Made by a program: the position numbers and the translations under genes. From assembly GCA_003586115.2 (NCBI GenBank), contig QVOM02000126.1:53928839-53992838 (forward strand): DNA of 64,000 nt. Reading direction: 5' to 3'. This DNA comes from Salvator merianae. Its lineage: Eukaryota > Chordata > Lepidosauria > Squamata > Teiidae. The notes under the pieces are model-generated. The model had not been told where the DNA came from. It did no database searches and saw nothing but the letters and a program-made list of their open reading frames with translations. Below, in pieces: positions 33,124 to 44,529 of this stretch (its first letter is position 1; the number at the start of each line of letters is the position of its first letter).

Positions 33124-33444
33124 CAAAGATGTGCTGAACTGGCTTGGCGTGAACCAGGAGTATTCCATAGTTTGAATTAGAACTGACCTCCCTGTTTCTA
33201 GAAGGTAAGTTCAAATTTGAAGCAAACCAATGGGGTTCTACCAACTCCCCCAAAACTCCCCAGTTGGAGAACGTCATTATTTTGCTCCCGTTAAAGTGAT
33301 TTTTCATTTATTTTTCATGTATTTTGAGCCAGGAATGGCGACAAACAAACTAAAACAGGTTTGAATTGAAAGCAAACACCCTGCTGGTTCTAAGAGGAAG
33401 TTTCAATTCAAACCAAACTGAATTTAAGTTTGTGCACATCTTTA
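33124..33444. mobile_element. Short DNA transposon, TAGRGATGTGCA-end family
   Basis: Left end caaagatgtgctgaac; right end gtttgtgcacatcttta, its inverse with few changes. The interior has 'gaaccag', 'aaaccaa' and 'gtttgaattgaaagc' words shared with the other copies. 321 bp; no clear 8-bp duplication. Confidence 0.5.
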
Positions 33445-35193
33445 CCCACAGAGACATTTCCTTAGCTTCTTTATTTAATTGCCCCTTTAGATGGTCATGG
33501 GGCACCAGCAACTCCTAGCAAGCATTATGCAAAAGGGCTGAATAATGAAGATGCATTTCATCCCAATACAGAATCACTGCATATTTACAGAATGTGCATC
33601 TCCCCTTAGTGTCTTAGGGCAAGCACTACAGCAAATGTAACAAATACCTGAGGCACACATAGCTGTGGCACAGAGAGTAAATTGTACCTAAGCGTACACT
33701 TTAATGAAGTTATCTGGAGGAAGAGTTAGTAGCCATATTCTCCGTTTGGCAGGATTTAATTATAGGATATCGCTGAAACAACACTGAACTCTTAACATTT
33801 CCACTTGGGAAAAAAATAATAGCTGTCTCTCCACTATAAAATGTTTCCTTAATATATTTTTATAGCATATGCATTAGGTTTCATAGTCTTCCTTGACAAT
33901 AATTTTCAGCAACCAGAGAAACATTATTGACTTCAGAATGATTTATTAAAGATATTTTACAGGGGGGGAAATCAATGAATCTACTGATCTAAATACCCAA
34001 ATAATAGAGAGAGATTTCATAAGTGGTTTCTTACAATGTGTGCTGAGTGATAATAGGGCTCCAGTCTTGAAGTGCTTCATCAATTACCTACTCTAGTCAA
34101 TAGGGTGAATTTCTATCATACACAGAAAGCTGTTTCTCTATGGGGAAAGGATAAAGAAAAGGCTCAGAAATAGATAAACACGGCAGGATGCTGTATATTG
34201 GCAAATCCTTCTGGTTAATGCTGTTAGCATTCTCCACACTCTTTTGATATTGAAATAACTAGCATTTGTGTTTCACACTATTTTAATTGGGAAGCCATAA
34301 TTAACTATTTATTAAATTGTTTCTAAAGTTTTTCATTTATGACATTATGCACTAGACTATCCCCTAAGAGACACTTGGGTTTCTCTCAAGCTCTCAGAAC
34401 AGTTTTCAAAGACTCCTCAAGGTTTTGAATATTATTACTTCTGTGCAGGCTGTTAAATATCAGCCCTTCAGACTGGCTAGTAACAAATGGTGATTTCTCT
34501 CAAGGACAAATTCTGTCTATAACTTTTTTTTTTTCCCCCTACATCATATGCTGTTACAGAGAGTGACAGAAAAATAATGAAGCAGGAATGTCAGTCTTAG
34601 TTTTCATAAACAATAGCTATTTAGGGTTGAGACCAGGAAAAGTTGCATGGCTGGTTTGGGGCAAACAGAATAATCGAGAGGACTCTGATAAATAATGGAC
34701 CTGAACCCAAGAACAATGTAAATTATAAATGTGGTAGGCTTGTAATAGACATTTAAATATTGAGCAAAAACAAACTTTACTCAATGAGGTTAAAAGCCTC
34801 ATTAGTATGGGTTGGGATAATTTTGTACCCCACTCAAGTAAGTATAGATTTTTTTTTTGGCATAAAATTGTGTGATGCAATTTTAGAATGCATTTCAAGG
34901 AAATGACCCTGATACCCTGGATGCTGGGATGTAAAAAAAAATGGAATGCAAAATATCTCCAGTCTTGAAATATTGCATAATGTTGTTGAGGGTTAAAACT
35001 GAAAGTTAAATTGCCTCTGATCTTGTCCCCATCCTTTAGCCTACAAGAGTAACTATCTTTTAAGAGTCTCTATGTATGCTGTGTAGCAGCATGCAGGGCT
35101 GTGGGAAAAAGGAGAGGGAAATAATATAGTTATATATGTAGAGAGGAGAGGATAGTGTTCAAGTGGCAGTGTGTAGGGAGTACTGGTATTTAC
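33445..35193. other. AT-rich, apparently single-copy stretch
   Basis: 1.7 kb without a recognised transposon, microsatellite or ORF with a domain. The part at 33700-34330 has the even, non-repetitive look of conserved non-coding DNA, but conservation cannot be judged from one sequence. Confidence 0.3.
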
Positions 35194-35478
35194 TAGAGAC
35201 ATTCATGAACTGAAATTTAGTGGTTCAGTTTGAATCAAGCCAAATAACTTTGGTGCAGGTTTGATTCAAACCATGTGTTTTTCAAACAACAGGGTGATTT
35301 GGTTGACATGTGAATGAAGTGAACCACCTGTGAAACACCTTTGGTTCGCTATTAACTGGTTCATTTAAACTGGTTTCACTGGTTTGGGATTGATTCAAAC
35401 AGGTTTTTGCAAACAACAGGGTAGGTCGATTCACATGTGCAAACCATGAACTGACCAAACCAGTTTGGTACATCTCTA
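35194..35478. mobile_element. Short DNA transposon, TAGRGATGTGCA-end family, with 8-bp duplication
   Basis: Left end tagagacattcatgaactg; right end 'ccagtttggtacatctcta'. Flanks gtatttac (35186-35193) and gtactcac (35479-35486) agree at 6 of 8 positions, the hAT duplication length. The 285-bp interior holds two direct 'caaacaacagggt' modules (near 35283 and 35411) and no gene. Confidence 0.6.
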
Positions 35479-35753
35479 GTACTCACTGATGGGCCAAAGA
35501 GTTTAATTAATTAATTAATTAATTATTTCAATTTCTACCAAGGGGTCCTAGGACAGCTTATAAAAACATACAAAAACTATTACAATAAAAACACCATAAA
35601 ACATCATAAAACATCCAAAAAGCATATAAAAACTATTTCTGTAAAAATACCGTAAAACATTATAAAAACATCATAAGAAATATTTCATGCCCCCCCACCA
35701 CAAAACCACCCTCACTTAACAATATAACAGTCCAGCAGCAATAAGGGGGCTTC

Positions 35754-36467
35754 TCAGAGGGTCAAGGACCATATGTCTGGGAAAAAAGAAAGGTCTTTAC
35801 CAGGTGCCGAAACACAAACAGGGATGCACCTGACGAATCTCAGTAGGGAGGCTGTTCCACAGTCTGGGGGCAGCCACAGAGAAAGTCCGCCCCCTCCCTC
35901 CACCCCCCCCCCCAATAATGCAGGGGAAGGGACCGCCAGGAGAGATTCCCCCTGTGATCTCAGTGTACGGGCAGGCACACATGGGTGGAGGCACTCCTTC
36001 TGGTAAGTAGGGCCCAAACCATTTAGGGCTTTATAGACCAAAGTCAACACCTTGAATTGAGCCTGGAAATGTATCAGAAGCCAGTGAAGACTTTTCAGAA
36101 CCAGCGGGATATGCACACGGCCTGCTTGACCGGACAGCAGATGAGCTGCTGCATTCTGCACTAGCTCCAGTTTCCAGATTGTCTTCAAAGGTAGCTCCAT
36201 GTACAGCACATTACAGTCATCCAAACATGAGGTTACCAGGGCATGCAGAACTGTGGCCAGGTCCCCAGTGTCCAAATATGGGCAAAGCTGATGAACCAGT
36301 TGGAGCCTCTGGTAGGCACCTCTGGCCACCGCCGCCACATGTAATTCAAGGGACAACGATGAATCCAGGAGGACTCCCAGATCTCGCACCCAGTCCCTGA
36401 GGGCAAGAACATTCTCATCCAGCACCGGGTGTCCCGAGATGACTAGAACATGGGGCTCTGAACCCAC
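35754..36467 (-). pseudogene. LINE C-terminal domain after RT
   Basis: The 237-residue frame holds the conserved post-RT region: LGVLLDSSLSLELHV, LHALVTSCLDDCNVLYMELP, LELVQNAAAHLL, LKSLHWLLIHFQAQFKVL and a YKALNGLGP stretch. A second frame then gives FSVAAPRLWNSLPTEIRQ at about 35830-35885, the usual C-terminal signature. The frame change falls in a C/G-rich run near 35900. Overlaps the RT frame by 25 bp in another phase, so at least one frameshift separates them. Confidence 0.85.
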
Positions 36468-37258
36468 AGAACTTCAATTTTCTCTGGGTTCAATTGGAGT
36501 TTATTGGTCCTCATCCAGCCCGATGCTGCCCCCAGACAGGAGTCCAGCACAGAGAGTGCCTCACCTGACTCTGCTGGAATCAATAGGTAGAGCTGGGTGC
36601 TATCTGCATATTGATGGTACCCAACCCCAAACTCCCTAATGACCTTCCCAAGCGGCTGCATGTAGATATTAAACAGTAGTGGGGACAACACTGAGCCCTG
36701 GGGAACCCTGCAAAGGGCTTTCCATGGTTGTGAGTGCTGACTACGTACCACCACTCTCTGACACCTTCCCCAGAAAAATGACTCGAGCCACCACAGAACA
36801 GTGCCCCAAAGGCTTAGCCCCCGAAGTTGGTTCAGGAGGATACCATGGTCAATGGTATCAAATGCAGCTGATAGGTCCAGGAGAACCAACAAGGAGACAT
36901 GCCCCCTGTCCCACTCCCAAAGTAAGTTATCCATCAGGGTGACCAAGGCAGTCTCCGTGCTGTAGCCCCGCCTGAAACCAGACTGAAACGTGACTCTAGC
37001 TACCGGGCGATAGTTGCCCAGCACCATGGGGTCAAGGGAAGGATACTTAAGGAGGGGGCGGACCGCTGCCTCTTTAAGTGATGATGGTACTATGCCCTTC
37101 CCCAGCGATGCGTTGACAACACTCAAGACCCACTCAGCCATCCCTCCTTGGCTAGATTTAATTAGCCAAGACGGGCAAGGGTCTAGGAGGCAGGTGGTAG
37201 GTGGTAGGCCACATTCCTGCAAACAGCCTGTTCTCATCCTCAGACCACAACAACTCAA
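36443..37258 (-). pseudogene. LINE reverse transcriptase
   Basis: Motifs in order within 271 residues: LGNYRPVA near residue 80, TFQSGFRRGYSTETAL, LDLSAAFDTIDHGIL (motif A, catalytic Asp present), VPQGSVLSPLLFNIYM (motif B) and YHQYADSTQLYL (motif C). YADD has become YADS, so a catalytic aspartate is lost. Between NYRPVA and FQSGF about 40 residues usual for the family are missing. The thumb motif NKLQLNPEKIEVL closes it. The product would copy LINE RNA at the nicked genomic site; this copy cannot. Confidence 0.88.
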
Positions 37259-37839
37259 ACTGATCTATCAAAAACTGACAATCCGAAGTCCTGGACACTT
37301 CCACAGAATACTGTTCAAGTATGGTATCCAATTCCAAGCGAATCTGAGCGACTTCATCCCTAAATTGCCTCATAAAAATGTCACAGCAGATATTTGGAGT
37401 CAGTTCAGCCCCCACCTCCTATCAGAGGACACCAGGCTGTTCACTACCTGGAAAAGCTCTGCAGGATGGTTACTTTTGGATGCGATGGAGGCAGAGAAGT
37501 ATGCCTGCTTCGTTACCTTCACTGCCATGTGGTAGGCTCGATAATGAGCTCTAAACTGTGTCTGGTCAGATCCGCTCTGCGTTTTAACCATCGATGCTCC
37601 AGTCGTCTCCCCTTCTGTTTCATCACTCTTAGGTGAGCTCCTTGAGCTCCACTGGCTGGGCAAGGACACTTAGGAGCGATCATGTTGAGAACTCGCAAGA
37701 TCTCCCTGTTCCACAGAGAGACCAGGGCTTTGACAGGAGCCATGCTCATCCCATCCAGAAAATCCCCTAGAGCATTCAGGAATCCTTCTGATTCCATCTT
37801 GCTCTATGGGCAGGCCATTATAATCTGGTCCACATACCT
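37259..37839 (-). pseudogene. LINE linker between endonuclease and RT
   Basis: Three overlapping minus-strand frames carry the hydrophilic linker in pieces, including NALGDFLDGMSMAPVKAL, SHPAELFQVVNSLV-like and QFRDEVAQIRLELDTI stretches. These phrases recur in this LINE family between the nuclease and RT. At least two frameshifts. Confidence 0.7.
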
Positions 37840-38490
37840 TCAGTGGTCTGGAGTGATTGATAACCCAAACTTCATCACGTGGTGATCTGTCCATGACACG
37901 GGGCAAATCTCCAAACCCCCAATCATTGGAGCAATCCCCCTTCCTCCAGTAGCAAACATATGGTCAGGAGTATGTCCTGCTATGTGTGTTGGGCCAGAGA
38001 GAAACTGTGAAAGCCCCATGGTTGTCATGGATCCCATGAGGTCCTGGGTTGGTTTATCAGAGGTGTCCTCGAGGTGGAGGTTGAAATCCCCCAAGACCAC
38101 TGTCTGGGTCATTTCAACACCAATCCCGAGACCAACTCTGCCAGCCCAGGCAAGGAGGAGGCTGGGCAGCGGGGTGCGTGGTACACCAGCAATACTCCTA
38201 GCTTTTCTCTCTCACCCAAGACCAAGGGCAGACACTCGAGGGTCAAAAGGGTGCCTGGTGAGCGAAATGGTATCCTTATGGACCACAGCCACCCCACCAC
38301 CCCTCCCCACCAGCCTTGACTGGTGCTGTACCAGATAACCTGGGGGGCACAACTGGGTGAGCTCATGACTGCCCAACTCCCCCACCAAGGTATCTGTTAT
38401 GCATGCCAGGTCAGACCCCTCATCCGTGATTAAATCGTGGATGAGGACTGTCTTATTTTGGACTGACCTGGCATTTAAAAGCAGCACCTC
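37840..38490 (-). pseudogene. LINE apurinic-type endonuclease
   Basis: Read in three frames: LLLNARSVQNKTVLIHDLI (N-terminal NARS motif), DLACITDTLVGE (family ITETWL; the catalytic Glu is replaced by Asp), GRGGGVAVVHKD, then LGVLLVYHAPRCP and VVLGDFNLHLEDTSD (catalytic GDFN), then GPTHIAGHTPDHMFA and VSWTDHHVMK (family SDH; TDH here). The family nicks target DNA to prime reverse transcription. The ITE-to-ITD and SDH-to-TDH changes plus frameshifts imply inactivity. Confidence 0.85.
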
Positions 38491-38990
38491 CAGGCTGGTA
38501 GGCTGAATGACAGCCCCCCTATCCCCCATCTGGTTGGGAGGCAGAACAGAGGGAGTGATGGTGTACAACCACCCTACACCCCCTCTGGAATGACCCCTTT
38601 TCTGCCACCCAGCACCATACCGCCCCCTGCCCATAACTACTGGTATGCCCCCAGGCTTCCCACTGTCACCTTCACCCAGACACATGTCCCACCCCACCAG
38701 CCAATTAGCTCCCCTACTACAAACAATAGCAATACAGGGCCTCCCCCCACTACACTGCTGGCCCTAACTACCCCCCCAATAAACCCCAACCACCACGATC
38801 CAACCCTCCAGGCCATCACCCCAACATCAACATCAGTGGGCTTCTGGCATAGATGGGGCTCTTCTCCCTGCCCCCCACCCTAAATAGTGGCAGTGGAGGG
38901 CACTGAAGCTAGAAGGTGGTGGTGGTGGTCCGACACAGTAGGAGCATTGGCAGCAGCAAGCTCCCAGTGTAATTGACTCTATCACTTCTA

Positions 38991-41037
38991 TTTGAGAGGT
39001 AATAATCACATCCTGAATTGTGTTAACCCCCCAGGTTATTTCCTGGATTGGCTGGAAGGATGGATGATCTCATTTGACTCCATTTTTTAATCATTTATTT
39101 TTATTATTACTACAGCATGATCCTCTAGGCTAGATGAGCTTTGGATAACATGGATCTTCCATCTGGTTCTTCCGACAAAATATGAAAGCACCCACCTTGA
39201 CTTAAGATCAGCTTCAGGCAACCTGGCTCCAAACAATACGGGAAATTGCTGTTGACGAGTTACTTATCCTGGGACTGACCAGAGTGGGTATCAGGAGACA
39301 CAAGAAGTATGAAGGAGTTTTTCTTCCTTCCTCCATTTCTCCCTTTTTTTATATAACGTAACAAAACAGGGGCAATGACAATGGCAGTAGCAGCAGCAAT
39401 ATGGCAGTCCTAGCTCCAAAAGACTTTGGAACTGGTGGCACTTCAGCAATGGGAATATACTGCTACCAGTGCTAAACATCTATACAGTTAATCATGTCTT
39501 TGCAAAACTCTAATTAGCATGTAGCTCGATAGCAAAAATCTTGGTTGTTTTTCAAAAGAATAGTAAGAGAAACTTTCCTCTGAGCTTTTACAGCTGCAGA
39601 ATGCAATGCTGGATCTCCAAGACTAATCCTCTATAACTCAAACTTTGGAATTTAAAGATTTGCATCTATTTTATTTTCCATGGACTAATTTGAAACAGTG
39701 GCTTGGCCACTAGTGGCAGGAAGGTCAAGGTTCCTACTGGAAGCCTGACTTGATTTCTCTGAACTGCATTTTGATCTGCTATGGATAAAACTATGCTTTG
39801 GAGAGATCAAAAGTGAGCTTCCAATTGCTGCTCCACTTGTTCTCCTGCATGAGTTGCCACTGTCCAGTAGTCTGACTTTCAGATATGAAGATGGACGGTA
39901 ATGTTGCAGTTTGGATACTATTGGCTTGTGAAGAAAGTCTTAGTCAGTATCTAAACAATGGTGGATCCTGTTGTTTTAAGGACTAGAACACTTACTCTGG
40001 CTCTTGAAGTAGGAAGTGCTGCTTGTACACACACATCCTACTTTTGGCAGTGCTAATATCAAAGCCAGGGAACATTCTTTCTCCAGCTTTGATGTTTCTG
40101 CCTAGACCAATTTTTGAAGGCTCAGGAAGTGGCTCTGGAAATCAGCCATTTTTTGTGCCTTCAGAACTAAGGCCAGTCATATTGCCAACAATGGAGTGCA
40201 TGGGGTAAGTCCACACAGTGGCAGTGGGACGGGAATGTGGTGAAAAGTGCTGTCAGAATCCTTTTTCATAGGAAAAGTGCTCCTGATGGTGCTTTCCATC
40301 TTCTATGGCAGGACAAGGAGTTGATGGGTTTGGGATTGTACAGATCCTATGCCCTTTGGAGCATCCTGGGATACCATTACAGTGCAATGCAGATCCTAAC
40401 AAAATCCACATACTTGATAATATTTTTGTTTAAACCCTCCTCCCCCACTTTGGACTTATGGGCATGTGTGAGTGAAGGATTCTATCGCTAATTTTTCATT
40501 ACTGTAACCAGAGATCTCAATTAGCTGTTGATTATCTCCACACCATTCTAAGAACTGTGATTTGAATTCTCCCTCTTGCAAAAATCTACCAAATAGTGAC
40601 AAAAAAAAGTGCTAAATATCCATTCAATCTGGATTGCTTGGTGATGCCAATGAGCTGACAATTATCTTAAACAGGCATAAATAAAATATGGGAATTTTCC
40701 CATCCTTCCCACACTTTTTTGATATAGTTCCAAAAAATAAAAAATAAAAATTGATGCTCAGCAAGTTGTTCATACATTTAGGTTTTTGAGTCCTATCAAA
40801 ATTGTATTCCATAATTCATTTTTAAGGGGCATTGTAGTGAGTGACTGTCCTATCTTAAATGTGGAATTTCCCCATGGTTGAGAAAGTAGAGGGTTCTTTT
40901 GTTTTGGAACCAGATAGTTGAAAATTCAGCATTTTCCAGATGAAACTGCTATAGAATCTCCACAGTGGATTCTTTCCTTTAGGGAATGGGGAAAATGGGA
41001 TAATGATCTTATTGGGTCCAAAGCCATGATGCTTAAA
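38991..41037. other. Unassigned spacer
   Basis: No transposon domain or clean inverted repeat is recognised. 39480-39680 and 40500-40860 look single-copy. Short frames on both strands have no motif. Confidence 0.3.
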
Positions 41038-41057
41038 ATGATAATGATAATGATAAT

Positions 41058-41090
<33 letters not shown>

Positions 41091-41100
41091 AATGGTGATG
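41038..41100 (+). repeat. (ATG/ATA)n-(AAC)n compound microsatellite
   Basis: ATGATA units followed by about 14 AAC units, then ATAATGGTG. Confidence 0.93.
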
Positions 41101-41211
41101 TAGCAAAATAGCTTTTAAACTGAAATTGGGAGAGAAGCTGACAGAAGTAAGAGTCTGGAAATGTATGCTGTTCTGGTAAATTTCCCAGAGGTTGTTTCCA
41201 GCTCTCTAAAG

Positions 41212-41327
41212 TTAGGCCCTTTCTGCACTGGTCCTTATTTTGAAATATATTCTGGAATAGGGGCCTGCCAGTCCCATGCTAGTGCAGCAGGTCTTGGCCA
41301 GATGGCAGGCTGATATTCTGAGATATA
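41212..41327. mobile_element. Fragment related to the palindromic element at 63.1 kb
   Basis: Starts aggccctttctgcactgg, the inverse of the 63.28-kb end. It shares 'gaatatattctggaatagg..cctgccagtcccatgctagtgcag' with 63140-63187 ('gaatatatcctggaatagg..cctgccattctcatgctagtgcag'). The right half is missing. Confidence 0.5.
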
Positions 41328-41700
41328 GGGCCTGTTTTCACTTGCTTGCTAGCCACAGCATCCAGGAGCATCTGTGACCACGCCCAGATGCTACTAGCTT
41401 TGGACAGCTAAACATTGCCCACAGCTTGACCGGGAACAGCTGGATTACTCCCGGTCAGCAGCATTCACACCTGCTTCTGGGTGCCATGTTTGTAGCATTA
41501 TTCTTAATGCAAGGGTATGTAGTCTTCATACCACTCACTGCTCCAGTTGTCAAGATTGCCACTGGTAATCCTTTAGTAGTAATCGTCCCCTGTCAAGATC
41601 ACTACCAAAGATTTCCTAGTAACAATCTTAACAGTGGTGGTGTTGGTGTGCTACCTCCACTTGTCTGATCTCAGCCATAAATCACCAGTAGGGATTCTCT
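41328..41700. mobile_element. GGGCCT-end DNA-transposon fragment
   Basis: Left end gggcctgttttcacttgc. The interior has an inverted pair gaccggga / tcccggtc around 'acagctggattac' (about 41430-41457) and a following 'cagcattcacacctgctt'. The same module, more diverged, occurs at 49130-49190. The right end was not located. Confidence 0.45.
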
Positions 41701-42206
41701 GGTGGTGATCTCACAATCTGTTGTGTAGTTAGACTCTACGAAAATCAGTCTCACCCCAAGGGCTCTGAGATGGTTTGGAAGAGCAACACAAGAACAAGGG
41801 GAGTTACACTGAATGCTTACTTTACTCCTAGATCTGAGTTTGCCTCATGTTTCAGCTAGCAAACCTGGTTCTATATAGAGGGGTAACAGTATTTCAAATG
41901 CATGTAAACTATTCAAAACAGTGTTTTGCACACCCCCATTTAGATGTCAGTTGGGATTTTTTGTATTAAGTCTTGACCCACAGATGTTTTATATTGTTAC
42001 TGGATTGCTCGTTGCAGTAAAACCATAACATACTGCTGAATTTGCTTAAACAAGCTAGTACAGACACTCTGCATTCAATCAGTTAGCCAAAACATTTTTA
42101 ATACCACCACTGTAGTCCCAGGGAGGTATACAAAACAAGATGAAAAAATAAAATAAAATAATAATTGAATTTTTAAAAATGCCATATGTATATGAATGTG
42201 CGCACA
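41701..42206. other. Unassigned spacer
   Basis: Nothing recognised apart from an A-rich patch near 42140-42175. Confidence 0.3.
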
Positions 42207-42220
42207 TGTGTGTGTGTGTG

Positions 42221-42263
<43 letters not shown>
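42207..42263 (+). repeat. (TG)n-(AC)n microsatellite
   Basis: TG units, a short TATA, then about 17 AC units, so the array could form a hairpin with itself. Confidence 0.95.
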
Positions 42264-42269
<6 letters not shown>

Positions 42270-42505
42270 AAATATAGAAAGAATTTATTGATATAGTTGC
42301 TATGGAATAAGGAGAAAGAAGACAGGTGAGCTGATTCCCATAAACAGAAGAATAGGTAAGGCAGGAGGTATGCACACCCTCAACCTCCCCTTGTTTCAAA
42401 TTAACTTTACTATACCTGTTGGTTTTGAAACATCAGCCTAAAAGGACACATAATTTGTAATCTGTGCAGTATTGTCCTTCAGCATATGCAGGATTTAAAA
42501 CTAAG

Positions 42506-43000
42506 GACCTTTTCATACTACCATGACGTGGTCAGAATCAGTTGGCCTGGCCCAGCGAGTCTCACCGGTCCAGATCACAGTGCAGAGTAGTCTGGAACAG
42601 TGCTGGTCCAGACTATCCCTGCACTGGCCTGAAAGTTCACATTATCTTCAGGACTGGCTTCTAAGGGCACCAAAGGGGTAGGAATGAAAGTTCCTAGCTT
42701 CAGAGACCCTGGGAAATCCATTTCAGTGGTGGTCATTGGTGAACCACTGAAATGGGTTCTGCAGTAGCCCAGAAAATGGGGGCATGCCTTCTGCAAACCT
42801 CTGTGTTCTGGACAAGGCCGTGCTGGTCTACTGGTAGTCATCAATGCCAGGGACTACCAGTGATCCAGATTAGTGGCTCCTTGATTTGGACTACTTTTCA
42901 TCCTATGTGGTTGGAATGTAGCAGTGGTGATGGTGGGGTGCCTCCTGAATCCTGCACTAATTTGTGGAAGGGTGGCCCTTAGCACACTTACTGATAAGAA
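42506..43000. mobile_element. Non-autonomous DNA-transposon copy
   Basis: Left end ggaccttttcatactacc resembles the GGGCCT group. The interior has 'ggaatgaaagttcctagctt', nearly identical to 59395-59414, and an inverted pair ctggtagtc / gactaccag at 42831-42866. 'gcctcctgaatcctgcacta..tgtggaagg' near 42940-42975 parallels 6352-6382. The right end is unclear. Confidence 0.45.
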
Positions 43001-43931
43001 ATAGCAGCAAGTGAAGGAAGGCCCTAAATATCTTTGTGCAGGACTTATCTAGTCAGTGCCTCTTCCTCTTGTCCAGGATATATCTGGTCACTGCCTCTTC
43101 CTCTTGAGTAAATCCCCTTTTTCTAAGCATATCTCTAGTCCCAGGTTGGGTCTAATTTAAAATGGAGGTGTCTGCTTAGTGGGCATGTGAGGGAGGCACC
43201 ATGATCATTGCTGAAAATGATGGCTTCTGTTTTTGAGCATGAAGGCATCCAGTGGCAGTGCTTCTGCTGATGGCATAAAATCACACCTTCCATTAATGGT
43301 GGCTCAGTGAAAAATCGCATCTGGAACAAGGTGGAGCAATCACCACAAGGTGACTACTGGCACCACTAATGTGGGGGCAGAAGGTGTTTTGCCTGGCACC
43401 TTGATTGGTAAGTGGATTGGTAAGTGGAGACCTGGCCTCAAAGTCCCCACAAAACTTTTCTATTTAGAAAAGGAGCTAAGGGCCCCCAAACCTTTAATAA
43501 ATGTGCAGAAAAAGGGAAACTTGCAAAAAATAAAAATAAAAATGTCCTAAATGCTATGGACAAGTATGGACTTGTTCTCAATGAACCTTGAACAACTGGC
43601 CTGATCCTACAAGCAGTTCTGGTGGTTCATAAATCTGTTTGTCAAAACAATGACATTCCCATCCTCACCTTTCTGTTTTTGTTTTTTGCATTCACACTGT
43701 CCACCAATTGCATTTGCACTCATCTCTGTTGTGTCTGTGATCTCCTTACCTTTTTATTCCTCATCTTTCAGGCATCACTAGTTGATCCACTACTGCTATT
43801 TACACAGTTCTTCAGCAGGCTGATCTGTTGGTTTTCCTGGCCAACGGCATTCACCAATCATATCCAGTCTCATGCATGGCCTCCAAACACTCCGTTACTG
43901 GCCTATCAGGCTTTCTGTAATAGAAGACCAT
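43001..43931. other. Unassigned spacer
   Basis: Two near-direct repeats of 'gtcactgcctcttcctcttg' occur at about 43053-43107. A 108-codon hydrophobic frame (43622-43948) has no recognised domain and runs into the next element. Confidence 0.3.
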
Positions 43932-44529
43932 GGGCCTTTTCACACTGAGGTCGGTAGACCGCTCCCAGTAGTTGGCTTCGAACCGGAGGGGTTGAGGAAC
44001 GCTTGGTGCCATTCGCACTCCCGGCCAGAGGAACGGACCCGAAGCCGACCAGCAGCGGGAACAGTGCGGATGGCAGCCGCTAGTTCAGTACCACACTCCG
44101 TACCATCGTACCCCGCTTCATAACCAGAGGGCTCGTTATGAAGCCGGCTTCGTAACGGCAGGTAGGCTGTCATGCCGAAAGGGCTATCCCGGGTGCGCAG
44201 CTTCGCACCGGGTACGGAGCATGGTACTGGGGTGCGAAAACTTTGCACATGGGTGTGAAAACTTCGCACCCCGCATGCGCAGCCGCACCAGCCACGCCCA
44301 GCCGCCATTTCACGTGCAGCCGGGAGTGCGAAAGCACCGTGCCCGATCTTCGCTCCATCGCGCAGGTCGGGATGAAGACGAGCTTTTACTTGTCTTGCCT
44401 AACCCAATATCAGGTTCGAATCGGGTACGAAGTGGTTCGGATCGGGTGAGGCGCGTGCCCGCGGCAGTGCGAATGCTCTGTTCTAGCGAGCGGACAAGAA
44501 CATTCCACCGCTGCAGTGCGAACAGGCCC
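43932..44529. mobile_element. GC- and CpG-rich GGGCCT-end DNA transposon
   Basis: Left end gggccttttcacactg; inverted right end gggcctgttcgcactgc. The 598-bp interior is much richer in GC and CpG than its flanks. It holds a 12-bp-arm palindrome at 44134-44157 (cgttatgaagcc / ggcttcgtaacg, one mismatch) and two tandem versions of 'gtgygaaaactttgcac' at 44232-44270. Long frames on both strands are a by-product of composition. Retained CpGs suggest it is relatively young or unmethylated. Flanks share only 'cat'. Confidence 0.6.

Larger units (their letters stand above)
35500..38990 (-). mobile_element. L2/CR1-group LINE, longer copy
   Basis: A minus-strand element with, in order, a C-rich leader (about 38590-38900), endonuclease (about 38490-37840), linker, reverse transcriptase (37258-36443), C-terminal domain (36467-35754) and a 3' end with (TTAA)n at 35502-35525. 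About 3.5 kb. Damage includes several frameshifts, a gap between the first RT motifs and a catalytic mutation. A separate nucleic-acid-binding ORF1 is not recognised. The 5' limit near 38990 is a guess from composition. Confidence 0.85.

Noticed and set aside
35773..38883. Plus-strand open frames across the LINE at 35.5-39 kb, up to 173 codons
   Set aside because: Antisense shadows of the minus-strand LINE; no domain, while the opposite strand has clear nuclease and RT motifs.
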